Shown here: positions 42,155 through 52,400 of the stretch, piece after piece
How positions within the stretch are numbered: the first letter of the stretch is position 1
How the letters are laid out: each line of letters opens with the position of its first letter
Assembly: GCA_949825045.1 (NCBI GenBank)
Contig: OX463818.1
Coordinates: forward strand, 32,690,906 to 32,754,905
DNA: 64,000 nt
Reading direction: 5' to 3'
DNA from: Argyresthia goedartella
Lineage: Eukaryota > Arthropoda > Insecta > Lepidoptera > Argyresthiidae
Notes under the pieces: generated by a model
What the model saw: only the letters and a program-made list of their open reading frames with translations
Told to the model about the DNA's origin: nothing
Database searches by the model: none
Position numbers and translations under genes: made by a program

Positions 42155-42598
42155 AAGGAAAGCTAAGCTGGCTTTAATCTATCAATTGAAAATGTGTCGA
42201 CGGTGTTATTCTTTTTGATGACGAAATATTTCGCCGTTCGTCGTAGAACTTCGTAAGGCCCTTCATAGGGAGGAATCAGACCTTTGGCGACACCCTCTCT
42301 CTTGATGAAAACGTGAGAGCAGGAGCTTAACTCGGGGTGGACGAAATACTTGTTTTGGTGATTCTCTCTCCTCGGAACGGAGCAGTTTTTTGATATTCGT
42401 TGTTTCAAATCTTGCACGTAGTCGTGATACGTTGATCGCAATCCAGATTCACCAAAGAATTCCCCGGGAAGCCTTATTGTTTCTCCATAAAGCATTTCCG
42501 CGGCGCTCAAACCCGTGTCGTCTCGTAAACAACTTCTTAGGCCAAGAAGGACGATTGGTAATTCTTTTACCCAATTTTCCTTACTGTTCCTTGCCATG
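42155..42598 (-). pseudogene. Gypsy/Ty3-type integrase C-terminal fragment
   Basis: A minus-strand frame reading WVKELPIVLLGLRSCLRDD, the typical end of a retroelement integrase core, then GLSAAEMLYGETIRLPGEFF and a C-terminal chromatin-binding-like part (GPYEVLRRTAKYFVIKKN, FSIDRLKPA). No LTR, protease or RT is present. It is bordered by two LINE fragments, and LINE b appears to have inserted into it. Confidence 0.8.
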
Positions 42599-43829
42599 TC
42601 AATAGTCAATAGTCAATAGTCAAAGTACTTTATTACTGTAGATATTTACATATACTTAGCAAACGTCATTTTTTGCCTCTTCTCTACATTGGACCACTGT
42701 GGGAGAAGAAGGGCGTAGAAACTCCCACAGATTTATTTTTAGATCTCTTTTAAAAATAGGTTGTGCTTAACTAATACAAATATGATTTTTTTTATTGTTA
42801 TGATTAATAAGCAGGAATAAATAATTACAAAATTATTAACAGCAAGGTCTGTGTCGAGCCAGATTAACCCCATACAGTCCTGTCATTTAAGTAATCTTGA
42901 ACATTGTAATATCCCTTTTTTGACAAAGTCGCTTTAACATGCTTTTTAAATTGCTCAAATGGCAATTTCAAAATCTCCAGAGGTATCTTATTGTAGTAGA
43001 GAATGCACTGACCATTAAAGGATTGCTAACCTTCGTGAGTCTAAAACGGGGCGCACATAGTCTGTGATTATTTCTTAGGTAAACATTACAGCTATCGCTA
43101 AGTTTGGAAAATGTTGTAAGGTTCTTGCGTACATACATTATATTTTCGAAAATAAATTGACTAGCTACTGTTAGTATGCCAATTTCTTTAAAAAGCTCTC
43201 TTAAGGAGTCTGTTCGTTTTAAATTATAAATTGCTCGAATAGCTCTTTTCTGTAAAATAAAAATAGTTTGAATATCCGCTGCTTTCCCCCACAACAAGAT
43301 ACCATAGGACATCACACTAGAAAGTAACTAAAATATACTAGCCTAGATGTAGCCACATCCGTGCTTTGTCTGATGTTCCTAACAGCGTAAGCCGCAGAAC
43401 TTAATTTACCAGCCAATTTATCTATGTGGGGTCCCCACTGCAATTTGCTATCAATGGTTATTCCAAGAAACTTCGTATCATTTACTAATTCTAACGTGCT
43501 GTTGTCTAACACTAAACTGGTCTCAACTTGCCTGACATTTGGAAGTGAGAATTTGATACACTTGGTTTTACCAGCGTTTAACAATAAATTAGTAACTGTG
43601 AACCAATTCAAGGTTAAAGACAATACACCATTAACATCATCAAATTCTCCTTTTTGTCTTTCAATTTTGAAGACCAGTGAAGTATCATCAGCAAACAACA
43701 CTATGTCAGTTAATTTCTCCACCATGAAAGGCAGATCATTAATATATACCAGGAATAAGAAAGGGCCTAATATGGAACCTTGTGGAACGCCCATTTTAAC
43801 ACCCGATCCATCAGATTTTACGCCGTTAA
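42599..43829 (-). mobile_element. 5'-truncated LINE fragment (b)
   Basis: Same family as fragment a. The tail is repeats of TCAATAG (42,599-42,622 on the plus strand). The RT palm (GVPQGSILGPF, FADDTSLVF) is at 43,312-43,794 and the C-terminal part at 42,968-43,315, with a frameshift between them near 43,313 and another near 43,015. Homology ends near 43,829. Confidence 0.85.
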
Positions 43830-44061
43830 CGCCGTACCGTTAACGTTACGCCGTAGCGCAAGCAAAAACGGTAAGACATGATTTTATTAACATTAAATTA
43901 AAATAAATGGTTGTTTCTTATACAAAATATTAAATATTTTTACAGAAAAGCATCCTCTCCACTACGTACGGTCTTCCCGTTGGTGGAAGGCACGCCGTCT
44001 ATCCCTCCTTCATGCATTCCCCAGCCTTGGCTGCTCAAAAAAATGCAATCAAGCACGAATG
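43830..44061 (+). CDS. piggyBac-like gene, end of an exon and exon 5
   Basis: The sequence from 43,830 to 43,870 ends in a good donor (AACG|GTAAGA); its frame is uncertain. The intron ends TTTTTACAG at 43,945. Exon 5, 43,946-44,061, enters in phase 2 and leaves in phase 1, encoding KASSPLRTVFPLVEGTPSI and a Pro-rich continuation to STN. It ends ACGAATG before GTTGG, the same end as the repeated exons further on (ACGAACG before GTTGG). The BEL/Pao element sits in this donor. Confidence 0.5.
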
Positions 44062-44066
44062 GTTGG

Positions 44067-44217
44067 TGTGCAAGATGCACATCCTTTTTTTATAGTATTT
44101 TTATTGTCTGTTTTTTATCCTTTTTTCTCTACTTTTGTTTTATTGACGTATTGTCAGTTCATGTTTGCAATTATAGTGTTTTCCAAAACCAGTGCATTTT
44201 TCATTAAGTTCGTAATA
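44067..44217 (+). repeat. BEL/Pao 5' LTR
   Basis: Begins TGTGCAAG, ends CGTAATA; matches the 3' LTR at about 97-98% by eye. Confidence 0.92.
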
Positions 44218-44243
44218 TTGTGGTCCTTCTACTAGGAAATATA

Positions 44244-45670
44244 ATGGAAACACGCGCAAAACACGCAAAGGCAAAGGCGCTTTGTGTGGGAGACGGTGTG
44301 ACGGTTGTGTCGGGGGAGGCTGCCCCGTCCGCGAAAGAGATCGCGGACGGGGCAGCCTCCGGCGGCACCTTCCCGCCCGTCCAGCACCGCTACCTCGCGC
44401 TCCTCCGCCACCATCGTGGCGCGCCAGCTGGCGGCACAGGCACAGCATGTGCGCTGTTTGGCTGACATAGAGAAGGAGCGTGAGCGCCAAGCTGTGGAGC
44501 GTGAGCGTCAAGCCGCAGAGCGCGAGCGACACGTCGCTGAAGCTCAATTGCAGGCTGAATTAGCCGCCATAGAGGCGGAAGGCAGCCAACGTGGCAGCCA
44601 CGGCACACGTAGTCGTGCTAGTGTGCAAGAATGGGTAGATAACGTAGTTAGTTGTGACAACCCTGATGACCGAGATGCTGACCCACCTTTCAGGTACGTC
44701 GGCACTACGACAGGATGCGAATCAAGAGGTATGAGAGCGCCGCGCGGCCCTGGTGCTGCTGCGAATAATCCCTCTCACACTCAGAATCGCCCTGAAGACG
44801 GAGGAGTGACGCGCTTAGTCAACACACTCGAAACGTTGCTAACTAGGACTCAACCCCAATCTCATGTAACGAAGGCAGATGTTCTGCCAACTTTCGATGG
44901 TAAATCGTATTTAGATTGGTTAGCTTTAAAAAGAGTTTTACGAAAATTCAGCTCGAAACTGTTCGGCCACCGATAATTTAGCTAGGCTTTCGTGCGCCCT
45001 ACGCGGGGCGGCGCGCGACGCCGTGGCGGGACTGCTGGCGGCGGCCCGCGCTCCCGAGGCAGTTGTGGCGGCGCTCGACGCGCGCTTCGGCCGCCCCGAG
45101 CTTGTTGTGACGCATGAAGTGGCGGCGGTACGTGCATTGCCGAAGGTAGGCTATGACAGCAAAGATCTAGTTATTTTCGCCGGCCGTGTACGCAACTGCG
45201 TAGAAGTGATCCGCTTGTTAAATCAGCCGGACCACTTACGTTCGCCCGAACTTTTCCAATCATTGTGGAGCAAGTTACCTCCGCTGTTGCGGCCACGGTG
45301 GCTAGATTACGCTCATTCATGTGATGGTTCGCAGGCAAAAATAGAAATGTTTGCAGATTTCCTCTCCCTTGAGGTAGATTTGCAGTGTAGGTTTGGCGGA
45401 GCGTTTGATTCTTTGCCACCCAACCCTACACGTCCAAGCGGGGGATATAGGGACAAAATAAATGTTATCGCTGAAAATAACCATCATAATAAATATATCA
45501 TTCCTTCGACATCGACATTTTCTTCGATTTCTAATGATAAAAATTGTTTACTTTGTAAACAAACTCACGATTTGACGGTTTGTGAGAAATTTGTCCAAAT
45601 GACTTTAAATGATAGGTGGCAGTTTATAAAGAAAAATAAAACATGTCATAGATGCTTAAAGAAGGGTTAG
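44244..45670 (+). pseudogene. BEL/Pao Gag region (frame-broken)
   Basis: Starts at ATG 44,244 (METRAKHAKAKAL). A Glu/Arg-rich helix (about 44,470-44,560) and the DUF1759-type Gag core follow (LPTFDGKSYLDW near 44,890; ALDARFGRPELV; LPPLLRPRWLDY), then a CX2C zinc knuckle region (CLLCKQTHDLTVC, TCHRCLKKG). Frame changes occur near 44,400 and 44,970, and a TAG lies at 45,668. The protein would form the capsid-like particle. GC content is high in the first 500 bp. Confidence 0.82.
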
Positions 45671-45724
45671 CACAAAAATAAAACATCATGTTTAAAAAAA
45701 GTTTGTAGCAAGGAAGGCTGCGCC

Positions 45725-46861
45725 ATGCGTCATCATGTTTTATTGCACGGCTCGAAATTCGAGCGTACTATCACCTCACACGTCGACGTGGATGTCGACA
45801 ACGACGACGAGCCTGCGCCGTCGACATCCAGCGAGTCTGCGCCCTCAACCTGCAGCGCGCCCGCGGCGCCACCGTCTGTTGATCCGGAGCATGAAGTTAT
45901 GACACATGCAACTTCGTCGTCACTAGCTGAACCTTCTGCTCGGCCCTTGCTAAAGGTCGTTCCCGTGATCGTGTCGGGACCCTCTGGATCCGTCAGCTGC
46001 TATGCGATGCTTGACGACGGATCATCTGCCACGTTCGTTGACTCTGAGATTACAAAAAAAATTGGCTGCCAAGGCCCAGAGAAACAGATTCATATAGACT
46101 GTGTAGGTGGTCTAGGGAAGGATGTCAACGTACAGTATGTTGATTATACAATACAGGGACGTCACTCGTCCGAAGTGCATACTATTAAGAGAGCTAGGTC
46201 TGTCGCCGGCCTAGGCGCTGCACGACAGGCTGCGCACTACGACAGCGTGCGGAAGTACCCGTACCTGTCGGACATAGCTGTCGAATTTTGTTATGAGGAC
46301 GTAAAACCAATGATAATTATAGGTATTGACAATTGGCATCTATCTTGCGCTAAAGCCATGCGCAAGGGAACTAAGACACAGCCTGTGGCAATCTTATGCG
46401 CTTTAGGTTGGGTTTTGTTTGGGTTCGGTTGCAGCAGAACTAAACGAGTTGATTTTGTCAACCATACCACACTTATCGAACCTGACGTTGTAAGTGACAA
46501 TTTTGTTATAGAAAATCTTATTAGGGAACAATTCAAAATCGATTCAATTGGTATCTCAAAAATGGAAGCACGTAGTGCCGCTGACGAACGCGCCGTACAA
46601 ATTGTGGAGCGCACGGCGCACCGGCTGACAAGTGGTCGTTTTGAGGTAGGCTTATTGTGGAAGGCTGACAATCCGATTATACCCGATAGTTATAAGTTAG
46701 CTTTGTCTAGATTTCTCAGTTTAGAGAAAAAAATGATGAAAGACCCGGGCTATGCTGAACGTTATCGACGAAATATACATGACATGCTGTCGAAAGGTAA
46801 TGCTGAGCAATGTACAGGTCATCCTAGCTCAGGGTCATTTTGGCGTGACAAATCCAAATAA
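45725..46861 (+). CDS. BEL/Pao protease and RT N-terminal region
   Basis: A 378-residue frame with a Ser/Pro-rich linker, then an aspartic protease of the DUF1758 type (LKVVPVIVSG, AMLDDGSSATFVD with the Asp-Gly-Ser triad) and the start of the RT connector (FWRDKSK is out of frame). A frameshift near 46,830 separates it from the RT. Confidence 0.85.
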   Translation: MRHHVLLHGSKFERTITSHVDVDVDNDDEPAPSTSSESAPSTCSAPAAPPSVDPEHEVMTHATSSSLAEPSARPLLKVVPVIVSGPSGSVSCYAMLDDGSSATFVDSEITKKIGCQGPEKQIHIDCVGGLGKDVNVQYVDYTIQGRHSSEVHTIKRARSVAGLGAARQAAHYDSVRKYPYLSDIAVEFCYEDVKPMIIIGIDNWHLSCAKAMRKGTKTQPVAILCALGWVLFGFGCSRTKRVDFVNHTTLIEPDVVSDNFVIENLIREQFKIDSIGISKMEARSAADERAVQIVERTAHRLTSGRFEVGLLWKADNPIIPDSYKLALSRFLSLEKKMMKDPGYAERYRRNIHDMLSKGNAEQCTGHPSSGSFWRDKSK

Positions 46862-47945
46862 ACCTAATAAATTGCGGACGGTACATGACGCGGCTGCTAA
46901 GTCTCATGGCGTGTCATTAAACTCAATGTTATTAACTGGCCCAGACCTTTTGCAACCGTTACTAGGGATTTTAATGCGATTTCGAGAAGGTAAGGTCGCA
47001 CTGACTGCTGATATTCGCGAAATGTTTCCGCAAATCAAAATTATCGAGAAAGACAGAGACGCGCAAAGGTTCTTGTGGCGTGACACCTCGAATGAGCAAA
47101 TTAGGACGTATCGTATGTCGTCTATGATCTTTGGCGCTGCTTCCAGCCCTTTTACTGCTATACACATAAAAAATAAAAACGCAGTAGAATGGCAGGACAC
47201 TTATCCAGATGCAGCTCGGATAATTATTAACGATCACTATATGGATGACTGCATAACTAGCCTCGATGATGTCAATGAAGCAGCCAAACTGGCTGCAGAT
47301 GTTTATGCCGTTCATTCGTATGCTGGTTTCGAGATGCGTGGCTGGACTTCGAATAATCTCATGGCACTCTCCTTGCTGCCAAAGGAGTCTTTGCTTGAGG
47401 CTCCCATAGCAAAAGAAGTTGACGTAAATTTAGGTCGCCTGTCCACGCCTGTCCGCACTCTTGGCCTTATTTGGCAACCCTCCTCAGATCTTATTGGTTT
47501 TAATACGGGTATCAAAAATCAAGGTGTGCTGCCAGAAAAGCTTACCAAACGTGAGGTGCTGGTCCATGTAATGCGTATCTATGATCCTCTCGGGGTCCTC
47601 GCGCCAATAGTCATAAGAGGTCGCATCATGTTTCAAGATGCTTGGCGTAAGGGTTTGGATTGGGACCAGGAGCTCTCTCAAAATGACAGCGCTGCGTGGA
47701 AACTGTGGTTTCAGGATTTGCTCTCAATCTCTAATTTACGAATACCACGATGCTATAATTTGAGTGAGCTCGATGTAGTAGGATGTGAACTTCATTTGTT
47801 TTCGGATGCGAGTGAGTCTGCGTTTGCCGCTGTTGCATATTGGCGCTTTTTATACTCAAATGGTGAAGTAAGACTCTCTCTTATCTGCAGTAAGGTCCGC
47901 GTAACGCCTCTCAGACCCGTATCGATTCCCTTCAAGGCGCTTTGA
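46830..47945 (+). CDS. BEL/Pao reverse transcriptase and start of RNase H
   Basis: Shows the BEL/Pao RT blocks: GVTNPNKPNKLRTVHDAAA, SLNSMLLTGPDLLQPL, LTADIREMFPQIKI and the active site HYMDDCITS. RNase H begins with LHLFSDASESAFAAVAYWR near 47,800. The frame ends at 47,945 and the protein continues in another frame from 47,942. Confidence 0.88.
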   Translation, partial: QGHFGVTNPNKPNKLRTVHDAAAKSHGVSLNSMLLTGPDLLQPLLGILMRFREGKVALTADIREMFPQIKIIEKDRDAQRFLWRDTSNEQIRTYRMSSMIFGAASSPFTAIHIKNKNAVEWQDTYPDAARIIINDHYMDDCITSLDDVNEAAKLAADVYAVHSYAGFEMRGWTSNNLMALSLLPKESLLEAPIAKEVDVNLGRLSTPVRTLGLIWQPSSDLIGFNTGIKNQGVLPEKLTKREVLVHVMRIYDPLGVLAPIVIRGRIMFQDAWRKGLDWDQELSQNDSAAWKLWFQDLLSISNLRIPRCYNLSELDVVGCELHLFSDASESAFAAVAYWRFLYSNGEVRLSLICSKVRVTPLRPVSIPFKAL

Positions 47946-49864
47946 TGGCTGCGCGACTTGCGACGTCCATATGCGAAGCCCACCGACTAAAGCCTAGCAA
48001 ACGCGTTTTCTGGTGTGACTCAATGACGGCTTTGGGTTGGCTACGTAGCGACGCTCGCACCTTTAAGCCATTTGTGTCTCATCGAGTCGGTGAGATACTG
48101 GAGCTCACAACTGTCAGTGAATGGCGTTGGGTTCCGAGTGATTTAAATGTAGCCGATGACGCAACTCGTGTAAAACGCTGTGTGCTGTCTCCAGAATCTC
48201 GCTGGATCACAGGTCCTGATTTTCTTCTTTCCTCGGACTGGCCCGCTGAGCCGCAAATTGATATCAGCGGACTAGGCCGCGAAGAATATAAACATTTCGT
48301 TCATCTTATCACCGACACTGACTTGCCTGCACCACTCTCCGCGAAGCCGAGCCGCTTTAGCACATGGCTGAGAATGGTGCGTGCAACTGCAAAGGCGCAT
48401 CAATTCATTTTATCACTGCGTGTGCGTAGTCTACGTAGACGAGTTCCTGATTTTAATCTAATTCGTCTTGAAGGTAGTTTGTGTACCGATACTCCGACTT
48501 GCACATCCTATCCTAATATTCCCAATGACTCATCAAGATTGTCTGCCAGCGATATACGTATTGCTGAAGCCCACATCTTACGCCAGAGCCAGCTAGATTC
48601 CTTTAAAGAGGATATTCTGAAAATCAAGAACAAAGAGCAGTTGCCTCGTGACAGCCGCTTGATCAAACTGTCGCCCTTCCTTGACGAGGATAATCAACTA
48701 AGGATGTCCACTCGAATAATAGCTACACCAGACGTTCCTGACGAACTTAAACGGCCGTTGATATTGGACGGAAAGCATCCGGCAGTACGTCTTCTGATCG
48801 CCAGATATCACCAAAAGGCTGCGCATAGAAATTCGGCATTAGTCATGAATGAGTTGCAGCAAAGATATTGGATTCTCGGCCTCAGAAACGCAGTTCGTTC
48901 CGTAGCTCATGAATGTCAGCTTTGCAAAATAAGGCGCGCCATAACGTTTCAACCACCGATGGGAAATCTGCCCGAAGCTCGCTTGGCACATCACAAAAGA
49001 CCCTTTTCCTTCATTGGGTTGGACTATTTCGGACCCGTACAAGTTTCAGTCGGCCGGAGACGAGAAAAACGTTACGTGGCCTTATTTACCTGCCTAGTCG
49101 TTCGTGCCGTGCATCTCGAGGTGGTGCACAGTCTATCAACGGATGCAGCTATTATGGGCTTACGCCGTTTCACCGCGCGTCGAGGGACGCCCGTAGAGAT
49201 CTGGTCCGACAACGGGACCGCCTTCATTGGAGGCAGCAGGGAATTAAAGACCCTTTACGGTGATGATGTGGAAGATTACTCCGCTAACGAGTCTATCAAC
49301 TGGCGCTTTATCCTCCCTTCAGCGCCTTATATGGGAAGTGCCTGGGAAAGGCTGATACGAAGTGTCAAGGAAGCGCTCAAGGTGTCTCTCCACGATCGAG
49401 CTCCCTGCGACGAGGTGTTGAACACTTTTTTGGTGGAAGCCGAGGCCCTAGTGAATTCGCGACCCCTGACGCATGTTTCACTGGACTCCGATGCTGATGA
49501 GGCTTTAGCACCAAACCACTTCCTTCTCGGATCTTCTTCCGGCCGTCCTATTCCTGCCCTCCTGGGCGAATCCGACCTCATGAGCAGAAACAAGTGGCGT
49601 CGAGCAGTAAGACTAGCTGATCACTTTTGGCAGCGATGGGTCACAGAATACCTACCCATGTTAGCACCCAGAAGGGGAGGAGGTGCTGCTCCAAATATAG
49701 CTGAAGGAGACCTTGTTGTCGTCTGCGACTCCAACCTGCCACGCGGCACATGGCCCAGAGGCCGAATAACTGCCTTGTACCCTGGTAGAGACTGGATCGT
49801 TAGAGTGGCAGAAGTGGCTACAGCAGCTGGCAAATTAAGACGTCCCCTCAAAAAAACTTGTTAA
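47942..49864 (+). CDS. BEL/Pao RNase H end and integrase
   Basis: A 640-residue frame. RNase H continues with VFWCDSMTALGWLRSD. The integrase zinc-binding part has AAHRNSALVMNE and CQLCKIRRA. The catalytic core has FIGLDYFGPVQVSVG (first Asp), EIWSDNGTAFIGG (second Asp) and MGSAWERLIRSVKEALK (Glu). A BEL-type C-terminal domain ends in GRITALYPGRDWIVRVAEV. The stop lies just before the polypurine tract. Confidence 0.92.
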   Translation: MMAARLATSICEAHRLKPSKRVFWCDSMTALGWLRSDARTFKPFVSHRVGEILELTTVSEWRWVPSDLNVADDATRVKRCVLSPESRWITGPDFLLSSDWPAEPQIDISGLGREEYKHFVHLITDTDLPAPLSAKPSRFSTWLRMVRATAKAHQFILSLRVRSLRRRVPDFNLIRLEGSLCTDTPTCTSYPNIPNDSSRLSASDIRIAEAHILRQSQLDSFKEDILKIKNKEQLPRDSRLIKLSPFLDEDNQLRMSTRIIATPDVPDELKRPLILDGKHPAVRLLIARYHQKAAHRNSALVMNELQQRYWILGLRNAVRSVAHECQLCKIRRAITFQPPMGNLPEARLAHHKRPFSFIGLDYFGPVQVSVGRRREKRYVALFTCLVVRAVHLEVVHSLSTDAAIMGLRRFTARRGTPVEIWSDNGTAFIGGSRELKTLYGDDVEDYSANESINWRFILPSAPYMGSAWERLIRSVKEALKVSLHDRAPCDEVLNTFLVEAEALVNSRPLTHVSLDSDADEALAPNHFLLGSSSGRPIPALLGESDLMSRNKWRRAVRLADHFWQRWVTEYLPMLAPRRGGGAAPNIAEGDLVVVCDSNLPRGTWPRGRITALYPGRDWIVRVAEVATAAGKLRRPLKKTC

Positions 49865-49892
49865 GTTGTCAGTTACATAAAGAAGGGGAGAA

Positions 49893-50045
49893 TGTGCAAG
49901 ATGCACATCCTTTTTTTATAGTATTTTTATTGTCTATGTTTTTTATCCTTTTTTCTCTACTTTTGTTTTATTGACGTATTGTCAGTTCATGTTTGCAATT
50001 ATAGTGTTTTCCAAAACCAGTGCATTTTTCATTAAGCTCGTAATA
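49893..50045 (+). repeat. BEL/Pao 3' LTR
   Basis: Begins TGTGCAAG and ends CGTAATA, then GTTGG target duplication. It differs from the 5' LTR by an AT insertion and a T/C change near its end. Confidence 0.92.
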
Positions 50046-50126
50046 GTTGGTTTAAATCTATTCTTCTATGCTCGTATTTTGGGTTATTTTATTAAATCGG
50101 AAATCTAAAACGTGTCTTATTTCTAG

Positions 50127-51373
50127 AACCTGTACTACCGCGGACGACGCCCGTCCTCAATTTGACGACATCCGGCGAAGAGGCCGATGCCGTCCCCTCT
50201 GTGACGAACGGTTGGTTTAAATCTATTCTTCTTCTCGTACTTGCTTATTGCCTATTTTTATTTAATCTGAAATCTAAAACGTGTCATTTTTCTAGAACCA
50301 GTACTACCGCGGACGACGCCCGTCCTCAATTTGACGACATCCGGCGAAGAGGCCGATGCTGTCCCCTCTGTGACGAACGGTTGGTTTAAATCTTTTATTC
50401 TTCTCGTACTTGCTTATCGCCTGTTTTTTTTTCTTTATTACTGTAGATATTTACATATACTTAGCAATCGTCATTTTTTGCCACTTCTCTACATTGGACC
50501 ACTGTGGGAGAAGAAGGGCGTAGAAACTCCCACAGATTGATTTTTAGATCTCTTTTTAAAAATTGCTTATGCTTAACTAATACAAAATATAATATTTAGT
50601 CATTATCATAATTAATAAGCAGGAATAAATAATTACAAAATTATTAACAGCAAGGTCTGTGTTGAGCCAGATTAACCCCATACAGACCCATCATTTAAGT
50701 AATCTTGAACATTGTAATATCCCTTTTTCGACAAAGTCGCTTTAACATGGATTTTAAATTGCTCAAATGGCAATGTCAGATCTCCAGAGGTATCTTGTTG
50801 TAGTAGAGAATGCATTGACCCTTGAAAGAATTGCTAACCTTCGCGAGTCTTAATCTGAAATCTAAAACGTGTCTTTTTTCTAGAACCTGTACTATCGCGA
50901 ACGACGCCCGTCCTTAATTTGACGACATCCGGCGAAGAGGCCGATGCCGTTTCGTCTGTGACGAACGGTTGGTTTAAATCTATTCTTCTTCTCATACTTG
51001 CTTATTGCCTGTTTTTATTTAATCTGAAATCTAAAACATGTCTTTTTTTTCTAGAGGCTGGCCTTCCCTGGCTTTATGCCGGGAATATCACTTCTCACCT
51101 ACATGATGCCGAAGCGAAGGCTGGCCTTCTTTGGATATATGCCGGGAATACAATTTCTCACCACGATGATGCCGAAGCCGGGCCGCCCTCTGTGACGAAC
51201 GGTTGGTTTTAATCTATTCTTCTTCTCGTACTTGCTTATGGCATATTTTTATTGAATCTGAAATCTAAAACATGTCTTTCATTTCTTTAGACTGGCCTTG
51301 CCTTGAATGCCGGGAACATCATTGATCAGCTCGATGATGCCGAAGCCCGCCCCTCCATGGCTATTCCCATAAA
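50127..51373 (+). CDS. piggyBac-like gene, tandemly duplicated exons 6-10
   Basis: Predicted exons: 50,127-50,210, 50,296-50,379 and 50,884-50,967 (84 bp each, near identical, peptide VLPRTTPVLNLTTSGEEADA then VPSVTN); 51,055-51,201 (147 bp); and 51,291-51,373. Each of the first four starts after CTAG, enters and leaves in phase 1, and ends GACGAACG before GTTGGT. The 147-bp exon holds two copies of a roughly 22-residue module, AGL(P/L)W(L/I)YAGN then a DAEA end, and the last exon a third copy (TGLALNAGN, DDAEAR). The last exon is one base off phase. The donors GTTGGT are non-consensus. The exon/intron unit repeats about every 165-170 bp. Confidence 0.5.
50433..50850 (-). mobile_element. LINE fragment (c) in the repeated-exon array
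   Basis: The 3' UTR and RT C-terminal end of the same family as fragments a and b, but without a simple-repeat tail. It sits in the intron between the second and third 84-bp exons. Confidence 0.82.
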
Positions 51374-51455
51374 GTAAGTTTTAAGTGTAGTGTACATAGT
51401 TGAATTAGTACTATTATTTCTAGTCTTTTAAACATTCTATAACATTGTTTCACAG

Positions 51456-52400
51456 AAAAAGAAAAGTATTTACCCCGTCGTCGGGGATCACAAATGTCAC
51501 AGAAGGAGAAGAACTCAATGTGATTCATAATGCGGACATACAACTTATGGGATTCTCACCTTCACCTTGTGAGTACAAACTTTCTTTGTATGAAAATTTA
51601 AGCTAAACTCAGTTGTCTGAGTAACAACTACTTTGCAATTTTCAGCATGTAGCGCAAGAGAAACCCTGACCTCACAGACCCCGTCACCAACTTCACCAGC
51701 GCAGGGATCTCCCTCAGGTCAGTTGAAAATTTTGTATCCTTCTATACCTGATTAGTCTGGTCGTCTGTTGATAGCACAGGTTGATAGCATAATGTTCGAG
51801 ATATCGCTTAAGAGGTACCGAATATCTCAATGAAAAACAAAAATAAACCTATAATTTTTTCTTCTTTTTTTCGAATGGGATTAGAACCCAGGACCACCAG
51901 CAAGGTAGTTGCTGCGCCTACCGCTTTGCTACAGAGGTCGTGGGATGCTACGATTTGTCTTTAAATTAATGTATTTTCGGGGTCGGACTTCAGGTTATTT
52001 AATACAGTATTTTATTTTAGATCCAAGAATATTTGATGAGGTAGCGGCTTCTACAAATCCAGGCAGCGACATCGAAGAGGACGACTTGGAGGTTGATTTG
52101 GTGTCGTTGCCAGTATATACTCGGCAACGCAACGAGACGGAGTACCCGAGTCACTCTGAAGAGATTCCGCCCTTGGCACGGGAGCAGCTGGCCGATATGG
52201 ATGCTCGCGACAATGCCGCCCTGAGGGATATGTCTGGTCAGGACACCTTGTACTTTAATTGGGCACAGGACCCAGAAGTATTTAAGGGGAAGAGGGAGAA
52301 ATTTGTAGGACCATCCGGTCCTACATTTTGTACGGAAGGGCTGTCCCCATTGGGAATATTTTTTAAAATTTGGGACGATGTCCTTTCAATCATGTCTTTG
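51456..52400 (+). CDS. piggyBac-like gene, exons 11-13 (N-terminal part of the transposase)
   Basis: Exon 11: 51,456-51,568 (phase 2 in, 1 out; KKRKVFTPSSG, VTEGEELNV). Exon 12: 51,646-51,717 (Ser/Thr/Pro-rich, TSQTPSPTSPAQGSPS). Exon 13 starts at 52,021 and encodes an acidic stretch (SDIEEDDLEVDL) and then the piggyBac N-terminal landmark FNWAQDPEVFKGKREKFVG with PSGP. The next piece, IFFKIWDDVLSIM, fits the start of the dimerisation domain. The LINE inserts at about 52,400. All three junctions are in phase. Confidence 0.65.
51870..51945 (-). repeat. tRNA-derived SINE-like fragment
   Basis: On the minus strand it reads a pol III A box (TAGCAAAGCGGTAGG, about 51,917-51,931) and, about 35 bp on, a B box (GGTTCTAATCC, 51,878-51,888) in tRNA spacing. 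It lies in the intron between exons 12 and 13. It does not fold as a functional tRNA by eye. Confidence 0.6.

Larger units (their letters stand above)
44067..50045 (+). mobile_element. BEL/Pao LTR retrotransposon
   Basis: A complete element with 151-bp and 153-bp LTRs (44,067-44,217 and 49,893-50,045), both TGTGCAAGATGC...CGTAATA. A 5-bp target duplication GTTGG (44,062-44,066 and 50,046-50,050) flanks it, the size usual for BEL/Pao. A candidate primer-binding site TGGTCCTTC follows the 5' LTR at about 44,221, and a purine-rich AAAGAAGGGGAG precedes the 3' LTR. The LTRs differ only by a 2-bp indel and a few bases, so the insertion is young, yet the coding region has several frame breaks. Confidence 0.93.

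Noticed and set aside
42163..42609. Independent retroviral gene
   Set aside because: Only an integrase C-terminus is present; the first codons are the tail of a LINE, and no LTR or other gene belongs to it.
44220..44608. Several overlapping GC-rich frames on both strands at the start of the BEL Gag
   Set aside because: Open frames caused by high GC; only the plus-strand Gag frames connect to known domains.
51870..51945. Functional tRNA gene
   Set aside because: Pol III boxes are present, but no cloverleaf with acceptor pairing could be built by eye.
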